From positions 1 to 12,051 of the forward strand of contig JAIENF010000648.1 in the NCBI GenBank assembly GCA_019751575.1: a DNA stretch of 12,051 nt, in the 5' to 3' direction. Numbering within the stretch: position 1 is the first letter of the stretch; the number at the start of each line of letters is the position of its first letter. The DNA comes from Burkholderiales bacterium (GTDB taxonomy: Bacteria > Pseudomonadota > Gammaproteobacteria > Burkholderiales > CAIKXV01). The notes under the pieces were generated by a model, which did no database searches, was not told where the DNA came from, and saw only the letters and a program-made list of their open reading frames with translations. Both the position numbers and the translations under genes were made by a program. This document shows, piece after piece, positions 6,972 through 12,051 of this stretch.

Positions 6972-7694
6972 TCAGAACAGGTACATCAGCGACAGCGACC
7001 ACAGGCCGGCGCGCGCACGGCCAGTCGGAAACGGCGAGTCGCCGACCTCGTTGTAGTGCTCGTATTCGGCGCGCAGCGCGAGCCCGCGCGGCAGCTGGTA
7101 CTGCAGGCCGGCACCGATGACCGGGCTGATCCGCCACTCGCGGTCGGACAGCTCGCCACGCGCCATCACGGCCGGGAAATTGCTGCTGTTCTCGCGCACC
7201 CGCGTATAGCCGAAGCCGAGCTTGCCGAAGGCCGAGAAGCCGGTGTTGCCGAACGCGAAGGAACCCACGCCGGTGAGCTTGAGGGCGTCGACCTTGTAGT
7301 CGAGCCGGGCGGTGCCGCCGGCGTTGGTGAAGCTGACGGCGTTGCGCCCGAGGTTGTCGTACCCGCCTTCGATCGCAAGCCACGGCAACACCCGGTAGCC
7401 GGCGAAGAACTTGAACGCGGTGTTGCTGTCGTCGAAAGCGACGGCAGTGCCGGCCGGACCGACGTTGAAATCCCCGGTCCTGAAGCCCAGGCGGGACTGG
7501 CCGAGGCCGAAACCGGTGTACCAGCCGGTGGCCGACGGCGATTGCGCCAGCGCGGGCACCGCCAGGGTCATCGAGGCCGCGGCCAGGACGGCCCCGGCTG
7601 CACGCAGGGCGAACGACGTCACGCCACTGCCGGACCCCGCACGCACCGTGCGCGGCGTCAGGGTGCAGATGTCAGGTGCGTATCCGGTCGTCAT
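6972..7694 (-). CDS. outer-membrane beta-barrel protein (OmpA-like/OmpW-like fold)
   Basis: 240-aa precursor. A signal peptide with core AAGAVLAAASMTLAV ends at ALAQ (about residue 51 from the ATG), followed by alternating hydrophobic/aromatic strands such as GWYTGFGLGQSRLGF, AFKFFAGYRVLPWLAIEGGY and WRISPVIGAGLQYQL, and a C-terminal beta-signal ending in tyrosine-leucine-phenylalanine. This is the pattern of a small, about eight-stranded barrel inserted by the Bam machinery; ligand and role are unknown. ATG at 7694-7692 has GAGGG 7 nt upstream and a promoter 34 nt further, but it gives a long 24-residue pre-signal extension. The in-frame GTG at 7622 would give an ordinary 27-residue signal peptide. 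Both starts fit the same promoter. It stands alone, convergent with the TauE-like gene and divergent from the membrane protein gene. Confidence 0.85.
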   Translation of the reverse strand: MTTGYAPDICTLTPRTVRAGSGSGVTSFALRAAGAVLAAASMTLAVPALAQSPSATGWYTGFGLGQSRLGFRTGDFNVGPAGTAVAFDDSNTAFKFFAGYRVLPWLAIEGGYDNLGRNAVSFTNAGGTARLDYKVDALKLTGVGSFAFGNTGFSAFGKLGFGYTRVRENSSNFPAVMARGELSDREWRISPVIGAGLQYQLPRGLALRAEYEHYNEVGDSPFPTGRARAGLWSLSLMYLF

Positions 7695-7727
7695 GGCGAA
7701 ACCCTCGCTCGTTCAGTCTCTGGCCCG

Positions 7728-7756
7728 ATGATACCAACCGATGCCCGGGAACCCAA
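7728..7756 (-). promoter_or_regulatory. extended -10 promoter of the outer-membrane protein gene
   Basis: On the minus strand TATCAT (7733-7728, 5 of 6 consensus bases) is preceded by TGG (7736-7734), giving the TGn extended -10 element. The spacer is exactly 17 nt to TTGGGT (7756-7751, a poor -35), typical for extended -10 promoters. The expected transcript start near 7721 leaves a leader of about 27 nt before ATG 7694. Seen directly; activity is inferred. Confidence 0.5.
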
Positions 7757-7893
7757 GCGAAACGGGACTCCGCCCGGCAGCTGACGATGGGGGAATGCCG
7801 GCACACCCGGTTCGCGGATCCGGACGAAGGCCCGGCATGCTCGCGCACGCGGGACCAGATACAGTTCACCTCGAGATCCGGACGCGTCGTCAG

Positions 7894-7921
7894 GATCACT
7901 CACGGACCCCACACGATCACT
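7894..7921 (+). repeat. paired GATCACT direct repeats upstream of the membrane gene
   Basis: GATCACT occurs at 7894-7900 and 7915-7921, 21 bp apart, i.e. two helical turns on the same DNA face. A 10-bp repeat GATCCGGACG also occurs at 7817-7826 and 7875-7884. These are the only notable structures in the non-coding stretch 7757-7977, whose third-position composition argues against coding. They could be regulator half-sites but are short enough to be chance. Confidence 0.2.
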
Positions 7922-7977
7922 TGGTCGGCGAGCCCCTCGTACTGAAGCCGGGAACGGACGCCCCTCCAGGGGGGCGG

Positions 7978-9534
7978 GTGACGACCGCGGGACTGCTGGC
8001 GGTTGCAGCGCTCTGCGTGGCGGTCGCGGTGGCGATGCGGCTGTCCGATGTCGTGCGCATCTGCGTGAAATGGATCCTCGATCCGCTGTTCCACAGCACC
8101 TCGGATGGCGGCGCGCTGTTCCTGCTCGCCGGCACGGCGGCGATGATGTGTAGCCTGGCCGCCGCCCGGCGCTGGAAGGCGGCCTGGCTGGACCGTCCCG
8201 ACGCCGGGCATGTGCTGCTGGGGACGCTCGTGTTCGCCCACGGCATAGGCCTGCTGGCGCTGTTCGGCTACCAGGAAAGGCTGGAACTGCCCTGGCAGCT
8301 CGATGCCTGCCACTGGTCGGGCGACGGGAACACCTGCAACGCCCTGTTGCACAGCGATCTCGGCAAGGCCGGGCTGTCGACGCTGCTGCAGTCCTTCACC
8401 GCCGCTACCGGGCTCGCCCTGATTGGCGGGCCGGGCAGCGCCTACGACACCGGCGACGTGCTGCTCGCCCATGTGCCGGCGATGGAGCGCTGGACGATCG
8501 GACTGCTGTTCGTCTCGGGCCTGGCCGCCGCGCTTGCCGCCGCGCCGGGCATCGCGCGCCGCCACGACTGGCATCCGGCGGCGATCGCGCTGTTCGCTTT
8601 CGCGGCGCTGAACTGCCTGAAGACCGTGGTCGATGGCGGGGCCCTCGCCGATCGACTGCCGCCGTCGCTGCTGATGCTCGCACTGATGGCGTGCGCCCGC
8701 GACACGACGCACCTCCGAACGCTCGTGCGCCGCCATGGCCTGCCTGCGGCCGGGTTGCTGGCGGCCTTTGCCTGGGCATGGACAGCGGTGGCGCGCGACG
8801 GATGGAGCGTAGCCATCCCGGGTTTCGTCACCCTGATCGTGCTCTACGGACTGGGGCTGCTCTGCTGGGCGTTCCGCGAGCAGGCCAGGGCCGGCGTACG
8901 TTTCGCCGCGCTTGCCGTCGGCCTCGGCTACCTCGGACAGGGTTACCTTGCCGATGCCGTATCCGGCATCGGCATGCTGCTGAGACCGCTGCCCGCGCAG
9001 GCGCGCATCGTGGTGGTCGATGCAGAGGGCAGGGTCGCGCGCGATGCGAGCGAGGCGATGCGCGGTGCTACGCCGCTGGCGGTGTACCGTCGCTTCGGCG
9101 ATGACCCGATGAAGCCCCGGCGGGTGCTGATCGAAGCAGATCCCCCGGCATCGGAAGCGGCGGCGGCCCTCGGCGATGCCGCCGCAGGCCGGCCGGGGCG
9201 CGAGTTCGCGTTTGCCCTGCGCTTCATCAACGGACAGCCAGCGGCAGCCGCGGCGACGCCGGGCGGGCTGTACTCGCTGCTCTCGGCGGTGCGCGTGACC
9301 GACCGGACCAACACCGCGGTCTTCCTGTTCCGGACCGCCTCGCCGCGGATCCCGCCGTTCTTCAGCGGAGCGTCCACAGAACTCGGGCGCAACAACTTCT
9401 ACGTGCACCTGCACCTGGTGACCGCGGCACTGCGAGCCCAGGGGCTGGACGAGTTCGTGCTGATGCCCCTGATCGATCCGGCCGACCGCGACCTGTTCCT
9501 GCCGCCGCGGCGTGCGCGCAGCGGGAACGACTGA
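7978..9534 (+). CDS. unclassified polytopic membrane protein with large C-terminal soluble part
   Basis: I do not recognise a family. From GTG 7978 it is 518 aa. Hydrophobic segments lie at about 4-20, 46-63, 77-97, 172-190, 200-216, 229-240, 255-272, 279-298 and 306-324, followed by a roughly 190-residue soluble region beginning ARIVVVDAEGRV (342-353). A loop between segments three and four contains a Cys pair, C111 and C120, in DACHWSGDGNTC, which could form a disulfide if periplasmic. GTG was chosen because third codon positions become strongly G/C exactly there, the first membrane segment starts at once, and AGG (7968-7970) precedes at 7 nt. In-frame ATGs at 7741, 7795 and 7837 would add low-GC3, charged sequence, though 7837 has a usable GAAGG. 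The gene runs alone, followed by a tandem repeat and the Bug gene. A sensor, polymer-export or assembly role would be guesswork. Confidence 0.75.
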   Translation: MTTAGLLAVAALCVAVAVAMRLSDVVRICVKWILDPLFHSTSDGGALFLLAGTAAMMCSLAAARRWKAAWLDRPDAGHVLLGTLVFAHGIGLLALFGYQERLELPWQLDACHWSGDGNTCNALLHSDLGKAGLSTLLQSFTAATGLALIGGPGSAYDTGDVLLAHVPAMERWTIGLLFVSGLAAALAAAPGIARRHDWHPAAIALFAFAALNCLKTVVDGGALADRLPPSLLMLALMACARDTTHLRTLVRRHGLPAAGLLAAFAWAWTAVARDGWSVAIPGFVTLIVLYGLGLLCWAFREQARAGVRFAALAVGLGYLGQGYLADAVSGIGMLLRPLPAQARIVVVDAEGRVARDASEAMRGATPLAVYRRFGDDPMKPRRVLIEADPPASEAAAALGDAAAGRPGREFAFALRFINGQPAAAAATPGGLYSLLSAVRVTDRTNTAVFLFRTASPRIPPFFSGASTELGRNNFYVHLHLVTAALRAQGLDEFVLMPLIDPADRDLFLPPRRARSGND

Positions 9535-9597
9535 CCCAAGGCGACTGACCCAAGGCGACGGACGCAACACGACGGACGTGCGGCGACGCACACCCCG
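9528..9597 (+). repeat. decaying 14-bp tandem repeat across the membrane gene stop codon
   Basis: The unit CGACTGACCCAAGG is repeated exactly at 9528-9541 and 9542-9555. Further units in the same 14-bp register are increasingly diverged: 9556-9569 (CGACGGACGCAACA), 9570-9583 (CGACGGACGTGCGG) and 9584-9597 (CGACGCACACCCCG). Each starts with CGAC. The first unit contains the TGA stop (9532-9534); 14 is not a multiple of three, so the array is non-coding. Confidence 0.7.
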
Positions 9598-9620
9598 GGG
9601 CTCTGGTTGCGGCACACGAT

Positions 9621-9642
9621 CCCGCGAGGCACACTTCGCGGG
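9621..9642 (+). promoter_or_regulatory. leader stem-loop upstream of the Bug gene
   Basis: CCCGCGA (9621-9627) and TCGCGGG (9636-9642) form a perfect 7-bp stem with an 8-nt loop, about 50 nt before the GTG start and 38 nt before its ribosome site. No T run follows, so a leader structure is as likely as termination of the preceding gene. The rest of the 159-nt gap 9535-9693 holds the 14-bp repeats and no gene. Confidence 0.35.
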
Positions 9643-9693
9643 CTTCGCGACATGCAGCCATCCAGGCGCAGCCGGAGCCGGAGGACAACACCC

Positions 9694-10716
9694 GTGACGC
9701 ATCGATTTCCGGCAGGCGCCGCACGCGCCTGCGCATTCACCTGCGTTTCCCTGTCGATCGCCACCGCCGGTTTCGCCGGCCAGGCCGTCGCCGCAGAGGC
9801 AACCGCAGCCGACGTCCAGTCGTACCCGTCGCGGCCGGTGCGGCTGATCGCCGCCGCAGCCCCGGGCGGCGGCATCGACATCCTGGGCCGGCTGCTCGCC
9901 CAGCGACTGTCGGACGCGTGGAAGCAGCAGGTCGTGGTCGACAACCGCGCCGGCAGCGGCGGACTGATCGCGACGGAACTGGTGGTGCGGGCCAACCCGG
10001 ACGGCCAGACGCTGCTGATGCAGAGCGTCGGCGTGTCGTATGTCGGCACGCTCAACCGCAACGCCCCGTTCGACGTGCTGCGCGACCTTGCGCCGGTGGC
10101 GCTGGTCGCGAGCCAGCCGTCGTTGCTCGTCGTCCACCCCTCGGTCCAGGCGTCGAAGCTGGGCGAACTGATCGCGCTGGCGAAGGCGAAGCCGGGGCAG
10201 GTCACCTTCGGTTCCGGCGGCGCCGGCGGTGCGTCGCACATGGGCACCGAACTGCTCGCCAATGCGACCGGGATCAAGATGGTGCATGTACCGTACAAGG
10301 GCACCGGTCCGTCGATGGCCGCGCTGCTGTCCGGCGAGGTGAACGTGGCCCTGATCGGCATCTCGACGGTCCTGCCCCATGTACGCAGCGGCAAGGTGCG
10401 CGGGCTCGGCGTGAGCAGCGCCACCCGTTCGTCCCTGGCGCAGGACATCCCGACCATTGCCGAAGCCGGCGTGCCAGGATACGAATTCTCCGGCTGGTAC
10501 GGACTGCTCGCGCCGGCGAAGACGCCGCGCCCGATCCAGGAGCGCATCAACGCCGCCGTCAACGCGGCGATCCGGCATCCGGAGATGCTGCAGCAGTTCG
10601 GAGGCAACGGATTCGAGCCGCTCGGCGGCAGCATCGACACGTTCCGCAAGTACTTCGCCGCCGAAGTGGCGAAGTGGAAGCGGGTCATCGCCGAGGCAGG
10701 CATCGGCAACCTGTGA
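9694..10716 (+). CDS. tripartite tricarboxylate transporter substrate-binding protein (Bug family)
   Basis: 340-aa periplasmic solute-binding precursor. GTG 9694 is supported by GGAGGA (9680-9685) at 8 nt; upstream TTG 9607 and ATG 9652 would only add an Arg-rich extension. The signal peptide runs to about AVAA (31-34). The mature part shows Bug hallmarks: YPSRPVRLI (44-52) followed by APGGGIDILGRLLA (56-69), VVDNRAGSGG (81-90), MVHVPYKGTGPSMAALLSGE (196-215) and PTIAEAGVPGYE (253-264). Bug proteins bind carboxylated or otherwise small organic ligands in a Venus-flytrap fold and deliver them to TctA/TctB-type membrane components or to signalling partners. No TctA/TctB gene lies within the window, so this is an orphan receptor, common in Burkholderiales, which carry many Bug paralogues. 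The ligand is unknown. It is convergent with the downstream dehydrogenase, the stops lying 27 nt apart. Confidence 0.93.
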   Translation: MTHRFPAGAARACAFTCVSLSIATAGFAGQAVAAEATAADVQSYPSRPVRLIAAAAPGGGIDILGRLLAQRLSDAWKQQVVVDNRAGSGGLIATELVVRANPDGQTLLMQSVGVSYVGTLNRNAPFDVLRDLAPVALVASQPSLLVVHPSVQASKLGELIALAKAKPGQVTFGSGGAGGASHMGTELLANATGIKMVHVPYKGTGPSMAALLSGEVNVALIGISTVLPHVRSGKVRGLGVSSATRSSLAQDIPTIAEAGVPGYEFSGWYGLLAPAKTPRPIQERINAAVNAAIRHPEMLQQFGGNGFEPLGGSIDTFRKYFAAEVAKWKRVIAEAGIGNL

Positions 10717-10721
10717 CCGCC

Positions 10722-10739
10722 CCGGCCGCGACCGGCCGG
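10722..10739. terminator. bidirectional hairpin between convergent genes
   Basis: CCGGCC (10722-10727) and GGCCGG (10734-10739) form a perfect 6-bp stem with a 6-nt loop, centred in the 27-nt gap between the stops of the Bug gene (10714-10716) and the reductase gene (10744-10746). The position fits a shared terminator, but neither side has a T run, so strength is doubtful. Confidence 0.4.
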
Positions 10740-10743
10740 ATGC

Positions 10744-11796
10744 TCATCCCCCGCCGTCGAGATCGAGCAATCCCATGTTCTCGATCGACGGCCCGAGTTC
10801 GCCGCGCTCGATCCGGCGCACGATGTCGCAGACTGCACTGTTGCCAGGGGTTGGCACGCCAGCCAGCCGGCCGAGTTCCACCACCAGCCCGTTGATGTAG
10901 TCGGTCTCGCTGCGGCGCTGCTTCATCAGGTCCTGCAGCGCCGTGTTGCGCGAGCGCTTTCCGATGTGGCCGGCGAGCGTGGCCACCAGCTTGTCGGCGA
11001 TGGCACCCGGCGCATTTCCGGCGTGCGCGCCGAACTCGGCTTCGGTCAGCCCGAAGATGGGCTGCAGCCGGTAGCCGTGCGCCGCGCCGACGGCGATCGT
11101 CTCGCAGCCGATGCGGCGGATCAGCTCGGAGAGCTGCGGGTCCTGGATGGCCTCGTACGACTGCAGGCCCAGCATCGCGAAAGGCGACAGCACCATCGAG
11201 TTGGTGACCAGCTTGGTCCACTTGGCGTCGCGGATGCGGGCGGTGGTGGTCACCTGCGCGGCGCACGAAAGCAGGTCGCGCAGCATCTCGAGCCTCGGCG
11301 TCATCCGGCCGTCGAGTTCGCCGAGCGCGAACCAGCTGCGCCCGCGCGGGGTCTTGCGCAGGGTCTCGCCCGGCACGAACAGCTCGGCTGCGAGCTCGAT
11401 GCAGGCACCGACCGTGCGCTCCCGCCCGACCACCGACGCGATCGCCTCGTCGTTCATGCCGTTCATCAGGCCAACCACGACCGCATCTGGCGCGAGGTGG
11501 GGCCGCACGAAATCGGCCATCCATCGCGCATCCTGGGACTTCATCACGATCAGCGCGACGTCATAGGTTTCGTATGTGCGCCGATGGCTGGCGAAGTCGC
11601 ACAGGTGCAGCGCCTCGACCGGGGGGGCGAGTTCCTCGCCGTCCGGCAGCGTTATCCGGAGGCCGCGCGTACGGAGCGCTTCGACCTGCGCGGGCCAGGG
11701 GTCGACGACGATCGGCGCATGGCCTGCCCGCGCGAGGTCGGTGGACACGTTGCAGCCGATGGCGCCGGCGCCGAGCACGACGACGTTGCGAGGCAT
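10744..11796 (-). CDS. ketopantoate reductase-family (PanE/ApbA) dehydrogenase
   Basis: 350-aa NAD(P)H-dependent reductase, somewhat longer than E. coli PanE (about 300). The N-terminal Rossmann motif VVLGAGAIGC (6-15), the MKSQDA segment (85-90), GLMNGMND (109-116), the catalytic-Lys region AKWTKLVTNS (191-200, K195) and the C-terminal SETDYINGLV (296-305, with the conserved Glu E297) followed by VPTPGN match the ApbA_C family. The family reduces 2-dehydropantoate or related 2-oxo acids; sequence alone does not show whether this is the pantothenate enzyme or a paralogue for another hydroxyacid, so no symbol is given. ATG at 11796-11794 puts the nucleotide-binding strand at once; no strong ribosome site precedes it. 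It is convergent with the Bug gene and divergent (84 nt) from the secreted protein gene. Proximity to an organic-acid receptor suggests small-acid metabolism, a weak inference. Confidence 0.9.
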   Translation of the reverse strand: MPRNVVVLGAGAIGCNVSTDLARAGHAPIVVDPWPAQVEALRTRGLRITLPDGEELAPPVEALHLCDFASHRRTYETYDVALIVMKSQDARWMADFVRPHLAPDAVVVGLMNGMNDEAIASVVGRERTVGACIELAAELFVPGETLRKTPRGRSWFALGELDGRMTPRLEMLRDLLSCAAQVTTTARIRDAKWTKLVTNSMVLSPFAMLGLQSYEAIQDPQLSELIRRIGCETIAVGAAHGYRLQPIFGLTEAEFGAHAGNAPGAIADKLVATLAGHIGKRSRNTALQDLMKQRRSETDYINGLVVELGRLAGVPTPGNSAVCDIVRRIERGELGPSIENMGLLDLDGGG

Positions 11797-11817
11797 TAAG
11801 GCAGACCGTTTCGATGC

Positions 11818-11836
11818 CGATACAGGAATTGTATCG
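11818..11836. promoter_or_regulatory. perfect palindrome, candidate operator
   Basis: CGATACA (11818-11824) and TGTATCG (11830-11836) are perfect inverted repeats separated by GGAAT. The palindrome lies in the 84-nt gap between the divergent reductase and secreted-protein genes, 22 nt from the reductase ATG. On the minus strand it contains TACAAT, a good -10 hexamer, without a convincing -35. Size and symmetry suit a dimeric helix-turn-helix regulator; no regulator gene is in the window. Confidence 0.45.
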
Positions 11837-11880
11837 CAACGGACATGGACGCGATCAGCGTCTTGCAAGGAGGAAAGGAC

Positions 11881-12051
11881 ATGCGCCGAAACATATCCGT
11901 ACTGACGGCCGTGCTGGTTTCGACGCTGACAGCGTCGGCACTGGCCGCCGACTATCCCGCGTCGCTTCGCGGCCGCTACGTGTATTCCGGTGGCGACTGC
12001 AAATCGCCGGCACTGGTGATCGAACAAGCGCGCAGGTTCAACGATGTCGAT
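11881..12051 (+). CDS. small secreted protein, N-terminal part only
   Basis: 57 codons are visible before the window ends. The ATG at 11881 has a near-perfect ribosome site, AAGGAGGA (11867-11874), 6 nt upstream. The first 23 residues are a typical Sec signal peptide (MRRN, hydrophobic core, ending SALAA), so the mature protein begins near DYPASLRGRYVY. One cysteine (residue 40) is seen, in GGDCKSP. The family cannot be recognised from this fragment; a small periplasmic beta-type protein is possible. The strong ribosome site suggests good expression. It is divergent from the reductase gene and may share the palindrome for control. Confidence 0.8.
   Translation, partial: MRRNISVLTAVLVSTLTASALAADYPASLRGRYVYSGGDCKSPALVIEQARRFNDVD

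Noticed and set aside
7741..7977. In-frame upstream extension of the membrane protein gene
   Set aside because: Third-position GC is low (many codons such as GGA, CCA, GAT, ACA, CGT), unlike the part after 7978; the upstream end also touches the outer-membrane gene promoter.
9607..9693. Longer Bug protein starting at TTG 9607 or ATG 9652
   Set aside because: The extension would put an Arg-rich stretch before the signal peptide, and a strong ribosome site lies just before GTG 9694.
7900..10578. Very long open frame (892 codons) on the minus strand
   Set aside because: It lies antisense to the membrane protein and Bug genes, both with clear coding signals; its product is Arg/Gln/His-rich low-complexity sequence, as expected for the complement of GC-rich genes.
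1..12051. tRNA, rRNA, CRISPR array, insertion sequence or phage genes
   Set aside because: Looked for by eye on both strands; no cloverleaf-like sequence, regular spaced repeats, transposase or integrase motifs were found.

Overview
The window is a GC-rich bacterial chromosome segment with strong G/C preference at third codon positions. The gene order yicC-gmk-rpoZ-spoT next to a divergent rph-rdgB pair, together with a Bug-family periplasmic solute-binding protein, points to a betaproteobacterium, probably of the order Burkholderiales. This rests on gene content and recalled synteny; no search was run. No tRNA, rRNA, CRISPR array, insertion sequence or phage gene was found.

Layout. Positions 1-2009 (minus strand) hold a NYN/LabA-type putative RNase running off the left edge, then rdgB (dITP/XTP pyrophosphatase) and rph (RNase PH); rph is transcribed first and lies 1 nt from rdgB. 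A 144-nt divergent gap separates them from the plus-strand block 2154-6956: yicC (endoribonuclease), gmk (guanylate kinase), rpoZ (RNA polymerase omega), spoT (bifunctional (p)ppGpp synthetase/hydrolase) and a TauE/SafE-type membrane transporter. The theme is RNA turnover, nucleotide quality control and guanine-nucleotide/ppGpp signalling: Gmk supplies GDP, SpoT makes and degrades (p)ppGpp, and omega is a known part of a ppGpp site on RNA polymerase. A perfect-arm stem-loop lies between gmk and rpoZ, and three consecutive perfect stems lie between rpoZ and spoT; the last resembles a terminator.

The right half is more variable, cell-envelope-related accessory DNA: an outer-membrane beta-barrel protein (minus, 6972-7694) with a recognisable extended -10 promoter, an unrecognised polytopic membrane protein with a large C-terminal soluble part (plus, 7978-9534), an orphan Bug solute-binding protein (plus, 9694-10716), a ketopantoate-reductase-family dehydrogenase (minus, 10744-11796) and the start of a small secreted protein (plus, from 11881). 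A decaying 14-bp tandem repeat begins across the stop codon of the membrane protein gene, and a perfect 7-5-7 palindrome sits in the divergent gap before the last gene.

I see no convincing new multi-gene defence or mobile system. The observations most worth following are the intergenic RNA structures around rpoZ, the unclassified membrane protein with its repeat-marked 3' end, and the palindromic operator candidate.
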